Part shown: positions 9,005 to 18,139 of the stretch, piece by piece
Position numbering within the stretch: the first letter of the stretch is position 1
Layout: the number at the start of each line of letters is the position of its first letter
Assembly: GCF_000021805.1 (NCBI RefSeq)
Contig: NC_011726.1
Span: 744,001-808,000 of the forward strand
DNA: 64,000 nt
Direction: 5' to 3'
Source of the DNA: Rippkaea orientalis PCC 8801
Lineage (GTDB): Bacteria > Cyanobacteriota > Cyanobacteriia > Cyanobacteriales > Microcystaceae
The notes under the pieces: generated by a model
Databases searched by the model: none
Seen by the model: only the letters and a program-made list of their open reading frames with translations
What the model was told of the DNA's origin: nothing
Program-made: the position numbers and the translations under genes

Positions 9005-10318
9005 TTACTTCCAAGGAGAAATATTTTTTACTTCAATACTTAATCTTGGAAATAACTTGTTAATTTTCATAGTAAATTCATCCTCATTTTTCAATTTTTC
9101 TCCTACTATTCCTAATAGTAGTAATTTGTGTGAAGTGTTGTTTTTTGTTGATTCATTTTTTTGATAATTTTCCACAGCTTTTTCAGGAGGATTTATTATT
9201 GAATCAAGTAAACTGTTTAGTTTTTGTTTTGCATTTTTTATAGCATCTTCTTCAGATTTTCCAAAAGAGATAACGTTTGCAGAGTTGTAAATAAATGGAT
9301 TATCACAAATACCAATATTGGTATCAAAGACTTCATTAATAATATTTAAACTCAACTTAATAAAGAAAATATAAAAATTTGTATCTAGTGAAATTTTAGT
9401 TTTATAGCTTTTAGAATAGTTATCTTTTAACCAGTCTAGTCCCATCATGAAATCTTCACATATTAATTCTTCCATGACAAAAACCCTTGAATCAAACTCC
9501 GTTAATATATTCATAAAAAAAGATTCAAAATTTTTCTGATACTTATTCATTTTGTCCAACGAATAAAATTTAGACATTTGGATTAAACACAAAAATCCTA
9601 AAAACATAATCATAACAATATCTGTCTTGACAATTGCAAATTGTATCCAAAAGCCTTTATCTAAAATTATCCAATTTAAAATGTTTTTGTCTGTCGTTCT
9701 TTCATAATCTAATATGAGTTGATTAGTTTTTTCATACTCTAATATGAGTTGATTAGTTTCGCTAATTAAATTTTGATACCTTGTAAACCAAGCAGAAATG
9801 TAATCTATTTCTGTTTCAGAGTAAATACCTATTTTCTGAAATGCACTTTCAAAAGAATTAAAATTACTTAATTGAGAGAGATATATTTTTAACGATTTCT
9901 CTGCATATCGCTGTGACTTGATATCACTTTTACTCAACATAGATACATCATAATTAATAACCTTCATACAGTCTACTTTTGCGTCAATTATATTGACTAA
10001 AATAGCTGCTATTTCTTTTTGTTGTTTTTGTTTGTCTAATTCGCGCAGCATTGTGTTTCCTAAAAATATACCAATAGCGGTAGAAAAGATTGTTACAATT
10101 GGGATACTAAATATCTCTTTATATGTACTAGATACCTCTTTGATTGCGTCTAAATTAGTCCAGATAATTTGAAATACAAATCCAGAAACTAGAAATAATA
10201 AACTTGAGATAATAATTCCTTTTTGATTTTGTCGTAAAATAAAATATCTTAATAAAAATCCAGAAATAGTAAAACCAATAAGTGCAGGAATTATTTCAAT
10301 AATCGAGTTAATAGCCAT
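9005..10318 (-). CDS. Unrecognised membrane protein
   Basis: The frame is open from 10402, but I prefer ATG at 10318 (MAINSIIEIIPALIGF), which gives 437 aa; upstream residues would only add an unlikely hydrophobic leader. There are about three membrane segments near the N terminus (ALIGFTISGFLLRYF, then IIISSLLFLVSGFVFQI, then FSIPIVTIFSTAIGIFLG) and one mid-protein (MIMFLGFLCLIQM). The rest is cytoplasmic, helical and Lys/Asn-rich. A 30-bp in-frame tandem duplication (9701-9760) gives TNQLILEYEK twice. Base composition is more AT-rich than the housekeeping neighbours. It lies between two toxin-antitoxin modules, consistent with acquired DNA. I know no family for it. Confidence 0.6.
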   Translation of the reverse strand: MAINSIIEIIPALIGFTISGFLLRYFILRQNQKGIIISSLLFLVSGFVFQIIWTNLDAIKEVSSTYKEIFSIPIVTIFSTAIGIFLGNTMLRELDKQKQQKEIAAILVNIIDAKVDCMKVINYDVSMLSKSDIKSQRYAEKSLKIYLSQLSNFNSFESAFQKIGIYSETEIDYISAWFTRYQNLISETNQLILEYEKTNQLILDYERTTDKNILNWIILDKGFWIQFAIVKTDIVMIMFLGFLCLIQMSKFYSLDKMNKYQKNFESFFMNILTEFDSRVFVMEELICEDFMMGLDWLKDNYSKSYKTKISLDTNFYIFFIKLSLNIINEVFDTNIGICDNPFIYNSANVISFGKSEEDAIKNAKQKLNSLLDSIINPPEKAVENYQKNESTKNNTSHKLLLLGIVGEKLKNEDEFTMKINKLFPRLSIEVKNISPWK

Positions 10319-10531
10319 AAAATAACCTGAGTTCGGGATAAGGAAAGAGAGAGGTGATATGCTGAAAAACAGAAAACCATTAAGCTTGTATCTGTGCCGC
10401 AATCCACCAGACTGTCAGAAATTATAACATTTTGTACCAAGCTATCGGGAGAGTCCCTTATTTCTCAGTTGACTGTACACTATTATAACTGTTATAATCA
10501 ATGTAAATTATTAAAGAAAGGCATTATATCA

Positions 10532-10801
10532 ATGATAACTAATATTGAAAAAACCATTCTTGAAAAGTTTCGTAAACTTTCTCTTGAACAGCAAAAAGAT
10601 GTTTTAGAGTTTTTAGATTTAATCGAGAAAAATACATCAGAAAAAGATATAAACCTAGAGAGAAAACAAGCTAAAGCAATTCTACAGAGAGCAAAAGAAA
10701 GATCTCAATCTAATATTTCTAAATCAGTTGATGAATTATGGACTGATTTTAATCAGGTTAAAGATCAGATTTCTTCAGAATTTGAAAATCAGAAAACTTA
10801 A
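10532..10801 (+). CDS. Putative antitoxin of the PIN-toxin pair
   Basis: The start is ATG 10532 (MITNIEKTILEKF) with AAAGAAAGG about 10 nt upstream, giving 89 aa. The longer frame from 10394 has no supporting site. The protein is short, highly charged and helical (LSLEQQKDVLEFLDLIEKN), the kind of sequence expected of a VapB-class antitoxin. It ends 18 nt before the PIN-domain gene. The function is inferred from that pairing only. Confidence 0.65.
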   Translation: MITNIEKTILEKFRKLSLEQQKDVLEFLDLIEKNTSEKDINLERKQAKAILQRAKERSQSNISKSVDELWTDFNQVKDQISSEFENQKT

Positions 10802-10819
10802 CAATTGATTATTTTTTAA

Positions 10820-11230
10820 ATGTTAAAAGTTGTTTTAGATACCTCAGTTTTTATCTCAGCTATTTTAAGCAAAAATTTAGAAACAGCACCTTCAAAAATT
10901 TTACAGCAATGGCAAAAAGGATCGTTTATTTTAGTGATTTCTCCTCAGTTACAAGAAGAATTAATTATTGTTCTGTTAAGAAAAGGAATTAAATCAGAAT
11001 CTATTGAAAATTTAGTAATAATTATTGAAACTTTAGCCTTGAAAATAGAAGGAGTTTATCAAGCAACCCTTTTAGATAAAATTGATCCTAATGATAATAT
11101 GTTTCTAGCTGCGTCTTATGAAGCTAAAGCTAATTATTTAGTATCCCTCGATAATCATTTACTATCTTTAAAGTTTTATCATGGTACACAAATTTTAACC
11201 CCAAGTTTATTTTTAAAAGTTTTAGATTAA
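10820..11230 (+). CDS. PIN-domain toxin (COG1569 type)
   Basis: A 136-aa protein with a PIN nuclease fold. The N-terminal strand carries D7 (VVLDTSVF), a middle acidic residue lies in PQLQEELIIVLLR, and the C-terminal pair sits in DPNDNMFLAASYEA and YLVSLDNHLL. These acidic residues bind metal in this family of RNases. It is preceded by a small putative antitoxin gene, as in chromosomal type II modules. The gene is AT-rich. Confidence 0.82.
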   Translation: MLKVVLDTSVFISAILSKNLETAPSKILQQWQKGSFILVISPQLQEELIIVLLRKGIKSESIENLVIIIETLALKIEGVYQATLLDKIDPNDNMFLAASYEAKANYLVSLDNHLLSLKFYHGTQILTPSLFLKVLD

Positions 11231-11247
11231 TCTAATTCATTGAACAA

Positions 11248-11272
11248 AGTAGGGTGAGCAATGCCCACCCCT
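11248..11272. repeat. Imperfect palindromic intergenic repeat
   Basis: GTAGGGTGAGCA followed closely by TGCCCACCCCTA forms an imperfect palindrome between the convergent PIN-toxin and thrS genes. It is a variant of the repeat at 34271-34335 and may also serve as a bidirectional terminator. Confidence 0.5.
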
Positions 11273-11276
11273 AAGC

Positions 11277-13100
11277 TTAAAAATTGCTATGATTAGTGAT
11301 AGCTTCGGCTAACTTTTTGATCACCTCATCCGTTGCAATTGTTCCCAATTCACCAGAAGCGCGAGTCCGAATACTTAAGCTATTAGACTCGACTTCTTTT
11401 GCTCCTATAACCCCCATTACAGGTATCTTTTGTTTCTCCGCATTACGAACCATTTTACCGAGTCTTTCCCCTGATGTATCCGCTTCAGCACGAATGCCTA
11501 ATTGTTGCATCTTACTTGCGACTTCTTTAGCATAATCCAACTGAAGATCACTCACGGGTAAAAGACGTGCTTGAATAGGCGATAACCAGAGAGGAAAATC
11601 TCCCGCATACTCTTCAATGAGGATACCAATTAAGCGTTCTAAAGACCCAAAAGGAGCGCGGTGAATCATCACAGGACGCTGACGGGTTCCATCTTCGGCT
11701 ACATATTCTAACTCAAAGCGTTGAGGTAAATTATAGTCAACTTGAACCGTCCCTAATTGCCATTCCCGTTCCAAAACATCATGGAAAATAAAATCCAATT
11801 TAGGACCATAAAAAGCGGCTTCTCCTGGTGCTTCAAAATAGTCCATTTCTAAGGTTTGTACCGCGCGACGAATAGCATTTTGTGCCTTTTCCCACGCTTC
11901 ATCAGATCCAATATATTTATCTGACTCCGGATCTCTAAAACTCAATCTAGCCTTAAAATTCTTCAGTTGCAAACTCTTAAATACCGCCAGAATTAAATCA
12001 ACAACATTGAGAAATTCGGCATCCAATTGATCGGGAGTCACGAACAAATGGGAGTCATCAACAGTAAACCCGCGAACACGAGTTAATCCTCCTAATTCTC
12101 CTGACTGTTCATAGCGGTAAACCGTGCCAAATTCCGCTAAGCGTATCGGTAATTCCCGATAGGAACGTAACTCACTTTTATAAATTTGGATATGAAAAGG
12201 ACAATTCATCGGTTTGAGTGCAAACCCGATTTCTTGAGCAGCTTCTTCGGCATTTTCTGCCATCATAGGAAACATATCTTCTTTATAATTTTGCCAGTGT
12301 CCCGAAATTTTAAAGAGGTCAACTCTGCCAATATGGGGAGTGACAACGGAAAGATAACCCCGTTTCAGTTGTTCCCGTTTGAGAAAGTCTTCCAAAGTAG
12401 ACCGAATAATCGTTCCTTTGGGAGTCCACAGGGGTAAACCTGGTCCCACGGGGTCAGAAAAGATAAATAACCCCAATTCCTTGCCTAATTTGCGATGATC
12501 CCGCTTTAAAGCTTCTTCCTTGCGTCGTTTGTATTCGGTCAGTTGTTCGGGGGTTTCCCACGCAGTCCCATAGATGCGTTGCAGTTGCGCTTTGGTTTCA
12601 TCCCCTCTCCAATAAGCACCCGCTACCGTTTCGAGATCAAACGCTTTGGGGTTAATATCTCCCGTGGTTTCGACGTGGGGACCAGCACAAAGATCCCACC
12701 ATTGATCCCCTAAATGATAGAGAGTAATGGGAGGTTGAAGTCCTTCGAGAATTTCTAGCTTATAGGGTTCTTGTAGTTGTTCAATGCGCTTTTTTGCTTC
12801 CTCTGGGGTCACTTCTTCACGGATAACCGGAAGTTTGCGGTTGATGATTTTGATCATCTCTTTTTTGATGTCCTTGAGGTTCTGTTCCGTAAAGGGTTCG
12901 GGAACATCAAAGTCATAATAAAACCCCGTTTCCGTCCAAGGTCCGATGGTCACTTGCGCTTTAGGGAAGAGTTTTTGCACCGCCATAGCCATAATATGGG
13001 AAGTGGTATGGCGAATACGTTTGAGGGTATCAGACTCGCTGGTACGGGGTAATTTGATAGGTTGTTCGGATACTTCTGGTGATGCTGACTGTTTAACCAT
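11277..13100 (-). CDS. thrS: Threonyl-tRNA synthetase
   Basis: A 607-aa class II synthetase charging tRNA-Thr. The N terminus lacks the TGS domain found in E. coli ThrRS and goes straight to the editing domain (HTTSHIMAMAVQ at about 31, YWRGDETKAQ and CAGPH for zinc/editing). The catalytic core follows (MNCPFHIQIY, GELGGLTRVRGFTVDDSH, YGPKLDF), with motif 3 in RAPFGSLERLIGILIEEY and a C-terminal anticodon-binding domain (LPVSDLQLDYAKEV). Absence of TGS is usual in cyanobacterial ThrRS. It is convergent with the PIN-toxin gene. Confidence 0.97.
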   Translation of the reverse strand: MVKQSASPEVSEQPIKLPRTSESDTLKRIRHTTSHIMAMAVQKLFPKAQVTIGPWTETGFYYDFDVPEPFTEQNLKDIKKEMIKIINRKLPVIREEVTPEEAKKRIEQLQEPYKLEILEGLQPPITLYHLGDQWWDLCAGPHVETTGDINPKAFDLETVAGAYWRGDETKAQLQRIYGTAWETPEQLTEYKRRKEEALKRDHRKLGKELGLFIFSDPVGPGLPLWTPKGTIIRSTLEDFLKREQLKRGYLSVVTPHIGRVDLFKISGHWQNYKEDMFPMMAENAEEAAQEIGFALKPMNCPFHIQIYKSELRSYRELPIRLAEFGTVYRYEQSGELGGLTRVRGFTVDDSHLFVTPDQLDAEFLNVVDLILAVFKSLQLKNFKARLSFRDPESDKYIGSDEAWEKAQNAIRRAVQTLEMDYFEAPGEAAFYGPKLDFIFHDVLEREWQLGTVQVDYNLPQRFELEYVAEDGTRQRPVMIHRAPFGSLERLIGILIEEYAGDFPLWLSPIQARLLPVSDLQLDYAKEVASKMQQLGIRAEADTSGERLGKMVRNAEKQKIPVMGVIGAKEVESNSLSIRTRASGELGTIATDEVIKKLAEAITNHSNF

Positions 13101-13261
13101 TCACATTGACTCTATGTAACGCTTTATTTTAGTTTATTGTGGATTTCGCTTTTAGTCCTTTGGCGATTACTATAGATTTAGGAGAGTAAAGAGCTAACCC
13201 TGTTGAGGGTCAAGTCAACTGCACTCAAAGAAACATCCTCATTAAATTAGCTGGAAAATCA

Positions 13262-13717
13262 GTGATTACTCTGACGTTACTTCATCCAAGCAAAACCGAA
13301 CCTGTTCAAAATTGGACTTTTGACCAAGCATCAACCATTCGGATTGGTCGATCTATCGATAATGAGGTAGTCCTGTATAGTGCTGTTGTTTCCCGTCATC
13401 ATTTGGAAATTCGACGGGAGGGTCAAGAGTGGGAAGTAGTTAGCCTAGGAACCAATGGCACTTATGTTAATGGTAAGCTAATTAAGACAGCACGAGCGGT
13501 TGATGGTATGATTGTCCATCTAGCAGCGACTGGTCCAAAAATTCAGATCCGTTTTCCTGAACAAGCGTCTTCGGTTTCAGAGAATTTGTCCCAATCAACA
13601 GATTTTTCCACTGTTTCTCCTAGAGAGGAAGCAATGAAGTCCTCAAAAACGACTTCTCAAGAAATGCTCGTTAAACATTACGGAATTGAGCATCAAAAGT
13701 CTGAGGATGAAACTTAA
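13262..13717 (+). CDS. FHA-domain protein
   Basis: A 151-aa protein from a GTG start at 13262. Residues about 25-100 are a forkhead-associated domain with the phosphothreonine-binding residues in place: IRIGRSIDNEVVL, VSRHHLEI and TNGTYVNGKLI. The tail is Ser/Thr-rich with no second domain. FHA proteins bind phosphothreonine partners, usually substrates of Ser/Thr kinases; no kinase gene is nearby. It ends 77 nt before an ABC exporter on the same strand, so a functional link is possible but unproven. Confidence 0.85.
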   Translation: MITLTLLHPSKTEPVQNWTFDQASTIRIGRSIDNEVVLYSAVVSRHHLEIRREGQEWEVVSLGTNGTYVNGKLIKTARAVDGMIVHLAATGPKIQIRFPEQASSVSENLSQSTDFSTVSPREEAMKSSKTTSQEMLVKHYGIEHQKSEDET

Positions 13718-13794
13718 GGTTTAAATTTGAACAGTTGCGTTAAAACAGTGACAGTTTTGTTAAAACTAGAAGCAGAACTTTTGATACTAGGATT

Positions 13795-15612
13795 ATGCTA
13801 AGGACTTTTCGAGATTTACTCGTCTATTATCGTAGCTACAAAGCGATCGCCTTTTTTAGTATTATTATTTCTGGTTTATTTGAAATTGTCGATTTATTGG
13901 TTCCCTATGCGATTGGACAAATTATTAATATTTTGTCTAATCAACCGTTAGATCGTCCATTGCAGGTTGTCATTAATCAAGTTGCTAATTTTACTGATTT
14001 TCCAGCAGAAAAAGGGCTATCTTTGGGGATATTAGTCGCTATTATTTTTGTGGTCACTGTGGTGCGATCGCCGATTCAAGCTTGGTGGGGAGCTTACTTT
14101 CCCTGGACGATTTCTTTAAAGGTGCGTCGGGATTTGTTACAGCAGATTATCACTAAAATTCTCACCTTACCCTTGTCATTTTACGATCAACATAATCCCG
14201 GCCGCATTGCTAATCGTATCGCCAAAGGAATAGAAAGTTATACTTGGAACTATCCCGAAATTGCAGGAAGACTAATCCCGAAGTTAATGCGAGTCATAGG
14301 GATTTTTATGGTCATTTTCGTCCTTGAATCTTCCATTGCGATCGCTTTTTTTGTTTCCTTCATCGTCATTTTAGCCTTGGGGATCAAAGATATACAGGTT
14401 TTAATGAACCAAGAGGAAACATTAGATAAATACATGGAGAATACCCAAAGTCGGACTTCAGAAATAGTCACTAATATTAAAACGGTTAAAGCGTTTGCCA
14501 CTGAAGCGTCAGAATTGAATCGTCAAACCCAACGGTTACAAAGGGAGTTTAAGTATCTTTTTTATCGTATCCATATGGGCTACGTTAATTTGCATACGTT
14601 ACAACAAACCTTGATTAAAATCTCAGAATTTTCAATTTTATTATGGACACTTTTAGCAACGATTAAGGGACAGATATCTTTAGGACATTTTCTAACAATT
14701 TTAACGGTTGTTAGTATGGCTTATGCAGAATTGTCCCCCATCACCCAAATGATAGAATTTATCTCCCGTCGTTATCCTGGGATGATTCGTCTGCATGAGT
14801 TTATTCAGGTTCCCTCAGGAATAGATACACCGAGTTTAGTGCCTCAATCTTTAGACAATAATCCCTATCACTTTACGGGAAAAATTGAATTTTCTCAGTT
14901 GAGTTTTGCCTATCCTGAAAGTGGGTTAGTCCTAGAAGATATTAATCTGTTAATTAAACCCAATGAAACCGTCGCCTTAGTAGGAAGATCAGGTTCAGGA
15001 AAATCAACCTTAATTAAGCTATTATTTCGCTATTTTGAACCCACTCAAGGAAAAATTTTGATCGATGGACAAGACATCAGAACCTTAGATATTGCCTATT
15101 ATCGTAGACGCTTAGCCATTGTTCATCAAGAGGTAGATATTTTCAATGGAACCGTTTTAGATAATTTGACTTATGGTAATCCTAAAGTTAGCTTTTCTCA
15201 AGTTGAACAGGCTTGTTCAATTGCCAAGGTTGATGAATTTATTGACCAGTTATCCCACGGGTATTATACAACTGTTGGAGAAAGAGGAATACGATTATCA
15301 GGAGGACAAAGGCAACGATTAGGAATTGCTAGAGCCTTAATTGTTAACCCAGATGTCTTAATTTTTGATGAGGCAACTTCTAGTTTAGATTATGAGTCTG
15401 AACGTGCCATTCAGTTAGCTATGAGTGAAATTTTAGGCACTCGAACTACGATTATTATTGCTCACCGCTTAAGTACTATTCGGGAAGCAGATACCATCGT
15501 TGTCTTGGATAAAGGCAGAATTGTTGAAGTGGGAAACCATCAAGAATTATTGCGTCAACAAGGGATTTATCACCGCTTACATTCCCTACAAGAAACGGGG
15601 GAATTATATTAG
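13795..15612 (+). CDS. ABC transporter, fused membrane and ATPase domains (exporter type)
   Basis: A 605-aa half-transporter. The first ~330 residues hold about six membrane helices of the ABC exporter type 1 fold. The nucleotide-binding domain has Walker A GRSGSGKST (about 395), signature LSGGQRQ (about 501), Walker B VLIFDEATSSLD (about 521) and the H-loop in IIIAHRLSTI. It would work as a homodimer in the cytoplasmic membrane, exporting a lipid, peptide or drug; the substrate cannot be told. A hairpin just beyond the stop (15615-15643) is a likely terminator. Confidence 0.93.
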   Translation: MLRTFRDLLVYYRSYKAIAFFSIIISGLFEIVDLLVPYAIGQIINILSNQPLDRPLQVVINQVANFTDFPAEKGLSLGILVAIIFVVTVVRSPIQAWWGAYFPWTISLKVRRDLLQQIITKILTLPLSFYDQHNPGRIANRIAKGIESYTWNYPEIAGRLIPKLMRVIGIFMVIFVLESSIAIAFFVSFIVILALGIKDIQVLMNQEETLDKYMENTQSRTSEIVTNIKTVKAFATEASELNRQTQRLQREFKYLFYRIHMGYVNLHTLQQTLIKISEFSILLWTLLATIKGQISLGHFLTILTVVSMAYAELSPITQMIEFISRRYPGMIRLHEFIQVPSGIDTPSLVPQSLDNNPYHFTGKIEFSQLSFAYPESGLVLEDINLLIKPNETVALVGRSGSGKSTLIKLLFRYFEPTQGKILIDGQDIRTLDIAYYRRRLAIVHQEVDIFNGTVLDNLTYGNPKVSFSQVEQACSIAKVDEFIDQLSHGYYTTVGERGIRLSGGQRQRLGIARALIVNPDVLIFDEATSSLDYESERAIQLAMSEILGTRTTIIIAHRLSTIREADTIVVLDKGRIVEVGNHQELLRQQGIYHRLHSLQETGELY

Positions 15613-15614
15613 CA

Positions 15615-15643
15615 AAAGTAGACAGATTCCATCTTTCTACTTT
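15615..15643. terminator. Hairpin between the ABC transporter gene and the convergent small gene
   Basis: AAAGTAGA (15615-15622) pairs perfectly with TCTACTTT (15636-15643), followed on either side by A/T-rich sequence. It could end transcripts from both directions, though neither side has a long T-run. Confidence 0.45.
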
Positions 15644-15869
15644 AAATATTACTTAGACAGCGAATCAAATAATCAGAAGGAGGAAAAGAAGTGTTCTGAG
15701 AAACTGAGTCCGAAAGTTGCTCTCTTAAGAGATTAATACTAATTTCTTTAACTCGTTTAGGACTAAGGTTCAGGCTTTCTGCAAGGATTTGAGAATGGAA
15801 AAATTGGGATAGATACTGCTTATGAACTAATTGGGTTTTGGCGTGGGTTAAAGATGATTTGACTCTCAT
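15642..15869 (-). CDS. Small hypothetical protein
   Basis: A 75-aa basic, helical protein (MRVKSSLTHAKTQLVHKQYL at the N terminus, then LAESLNLSPKRVKEI). It has no strong ribosome site, and its stop lies inside the hairpin 15615-15643. It is convergent with the ABC gene. A CRP-type palindrome lies about 125 nt upstream. It could be a genuine small cyanobacterial protein or a chance frame. Confidence 0.4.
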   Translation of the reverse strand: MRVKSSLTHAKTQLVHKQYLSQFFHSQILAESLNLSPKRVKEISINLLREQLSDSVSQNTSFPPSDYLIRCLSNI

Positions 15870-15993
15870 AGTTGACTTATGCTCTCTAATATCTTAATCC
15901 TTAGGTTAAGGGAAAATACTGAGAAAAACAGTGATAAAGTCTTGAATCCTCTGTGATCCTTCAGAAGAATTTAAGTGAGCATCACGCTACTAT

Positions 15994-16015
15994 AATTGTG
16001 ATCTTTATCACAATT
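15994..16015. promoter_or_regulatory. CRP-type palindrome (SyCRP1-like site)
   Basis: AATTGTGA-TCTTTA-TCACAATT is a perfect 8+6+8 palindrome containing TGTGA-N6-TCACA, the established binding consensus for E. coli CRP and for the cyanobacterial cAMP receptor SyCRP1. It lies between two divergent small genes, about 145 nt before 16160 and 125 nt before 15869. Confidence 0.6.
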
Positions 16016-16159
16016 TGGATCATTCTTGAGTTAAATCCACTGATTGGTTCATCCGATAAGGTGAGGTAAACGCTTTAGAATTAGCCGAACATAAAAGTAA
16101 CCAGCCATTTAGTTAGATTGCATTGGATTGAGCCCTTAACCTCTATTTCGGATTAATTT

Positions 16160-16417
16160 ATGAAAGCCTTAACTGTTCACATTGAGCTACAAGCTATAGT
16201 TTACCAAATTGACCTAGAAACTGCCCATGAGTACCTTGAACTGAATATTGCTCGCAATACTGGGTTAATTTCATCCGATGAATATGCTGAAACAGTATGG
16301 ATGATTACCGCTTCTGTGGCTGATAATGAAGAACAATGGCGACAACACCAACTATTCTCTCAATTAGTAACAACTCTTGTTAATGAATATTATCTCACGT
16401 TTATTGTTTTAGAGTGA
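16160..16417 (+). CDS. Small hypothetical protein
   Basis: An 85-aa acidic protein (MKALTVHIELQAIVYQIDLE at the N terminus) with a helical middle and a hydrophobic C terminus ending YYLTFIVLE. No signal peptide and no family recognised. It stands alone between a CRP-type palindrome upstream and a 30-bp palindromic repeat downstream. It is the most plausible target of the CRP-type site. Confidence 0.6.
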   Translation: MKALTVHIELQAIVYQIDLETAHEYLELNIARNTGLISSDEYAETVWMITASVADNEEQWRQHQLFSQLVTTLVNEYYLTFIVLE

Positions 16418-16472
16418 GAATAAGTTTTAGTCTATAAGTGTAGATCCGTGTTATAATAAATTCTACATTTGT

Positions 16473-16502
16473 AGTAGGGTCAATTCATGAATTGACCCTA
16501 CT
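16473..16502. repeat. Perfect 30-bp palindromic intergenic repeat
   Basis: AGTAGGGTCAATTCA followed directly by its exact reverse complement. It lies between the 85-aa gene and the MscS gene and belongs to the group of GTAGGG-type palindromes scattered through this window. Confidence 0.75.
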
Positions 16503-16601
16503 TCGTTCGATAGATTAAAGGTTGGTAAGAGTGAGAAAATTATTTAAAAAACTTGCCCCTACGACCCCTATTATTTAAACTTGAAGGCAATTGTAGATTA
16601 G

Positions 16602-18056
16602 ATGCCTAACAGCATATCATGGTCAATTATACAAGCATGGTTCAGTCAAACTTTGACGACTCCTCTGTTTACAATAGGAGTAGAAAACATCTCTTTATTA
16701 TGGATAATTCAAGTCATTGTTTTGCTAATTATTGTCAGTATTATAGCACGGGCAATTAAGCGATTTTTGAAAGAATATCTCTTGGCTTTTTTGAAAATTA
16801 GTGAAGGAAATCGGGAAGTTATTGGCACATTAAGTGGACTAGGATTAGGTACATTAGGCTATATTATTGTTTTACAAGGAATGGGGCTAGATTTAGCGTC
16901 TTTAGCCGTCATTGTTGGAGGGTTTGGGGTTGGAATTGGGTTTGGATTACAAGAATTAACCAAAAATTTAGTCAGTGGGTTAACGTTATTAGCAGAAAGT
17001 AAACTCAAAGTTGGAGATTTAATTGAGTTTCAAGGTGAGTTAGGATACATTCAAGAAATCTCGATTCGTTCTACTGTTATTCGCACGTTTCAAGGCTCTC
17101 AATTAGTGGTTCCCAATACGGATCTCACCAGTAAAACGGTAGAAAATTGGAACTATGAAAACTGTCAAGGAAGAGTCGATATAGCCATTAGTGTTGCCTA
17201 TGATAGTGATCCCCTTTTAGTGACAGAAGTCCTATTGGAATCAGCTTTTATGGAACCCGAAGTATTAACGTCTCCTCCTCCTAAAGTGATTTTTATGAAT
17301 TATGGAGAAAACGCTTTAAGTTTTGAATTATGGGTTTGGGTTGAGCACATTGATCGCCGTCAAGTCATTAAAAGTTCCCTGAATTTTATTATTGAATATA
17401 ATTTTCGTCAACGGGGAATTATTATGCCATTTCCCCAAGGAGAGTTATGGTTACATAGCCTCGATGACTTAAAATCTATCGCCGCAGAAAAACAGATCCA
17501 GTTAAAATCAACTTTAACTGAAACCTTAGCTTTAACCCCTACCTTAAAGGAATTTTTACAACAATTTACCTGTTTTAAACGATTAAATGATCTCGAATTA
17601 AGAGGGTTAGTTGAAATGGGCAGTCGTCGTCATCTTAAAATGAATGATATTTGGGTTCGTCAAGGAGAATATAGTGATAGTTTTTGTATCGTTTTATCGG
17701 GCAAAATTAATGCCATTTATGAAACCCAAAAAATTAGTAACCGTCTTTTTACTTTTGACCAAGGAAATTACTTTGGTGAATTGCCTTTATTATTAGAAAT
17801 TCCCTATCCTACGACGATGATCGCAGCAACAGATAGCATATTATTTGTGCTTGGAAAAGACTGTTTTCAGACCCTATTAAACCAGTGTCCTCATTTTGCA
17901 GAAGATGTCGCTGAAGAATTAGCTAAACGTCAAGATGTTCTTCAAGACTATCAACAACAATTAAAGAAAATGGGGCTAATGGATGAGGAAGACTTAAAAA
18001 ATCCGGTGGCTTGGATTCGTCAAAGATTAGGGCAAATTTTTAATCTAAAACTCTAG
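16602..18056 (+). CDS. MscS-family channel with C-terminal cyclic-nucleotide-binding domain
   Basis: A 484-aa protein with three N-terminal membrane segments, then the MscS pore helix and beta domain (VGGFGVGIGFGLQELTKNLV, VPNTDLTSKTVENWNYEN) and the cytoplasmic cage. Residues about 330-450 are a CNBD (DIWVRQGEYSDSFCIVLSGK, YFGELPLLLEIPYPTTMIAA). The phosphate-binding cassette reads FGELPLLLEIPYPT, so the usual Arg of cAMP/cGMP binders is replaced, and ligand binding is uncertain. Bacterial MscS-CNBD proteins can be ligand-gated rather than purely mechanosensitive. It likely acts in the cytoplasmic membrane in ion or osmotic balance. Confidence 0.9.
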   Translation: MPNSISWSIIQAWFSQTLTTPLFTIGVENISLLWIIQVIVLLIIVSIIARAIKRFLKEYLLAFLKISEGNREVIGTLSGLGLGTLGYIIVLQGMGLDLASLAVIVGGFGVGIGFGLQELTKNLVSGLTLLAESKLKVGDLIEFQGELGYIQEISIRSTVIRTFQGSQLVVPNTDLTSKTVENWNYENCQGRVDIAISVAYDSDPLLVTEVLLESAFMEPEVLTSPPPKVIFMNYGENALSFELWVWVEHIDRRQVIKSSLNFIIEYNFRQRGIIMPFPQGELWLHSLDDLKSIAAEKQIQLKSTLTETLALTPTLKEFLQQFTCFKRLNDLELRGLVEMGSRRHLKMNDIWVRQGEYSDSFCIVLSGKINAIYETQKISNRLFTFDQGNYFGELPLLLEIPYPTTMIAATDSILFVLGKDCFQTLLNQCPHFAEDVAEELAKRQDVLQDYQQQLKKMGLMDEEDLKNPVAWIRQRLGQIFNLKL

Positions 18057-18139
18057 AAAATGCAGAAGAGGGAACACAAATTAAGAGAAATTGTTCAATA
18101 GGGTATGGAGGTTTACCCTAGAACTGTTCTCACTCACAA

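Noticed and set aside
12186-13052. Plus-strand frames within thrS
   Set aside because: They are antisense shadows of a strongly conserved gene with no matching protein pattern.
15500-15736. Plus-strand frame overlapping the end of the ABC transporter gene
   Set aside because: It overlaps the conserved ATPase end in another frame and crosses the terminator-like hairpin.
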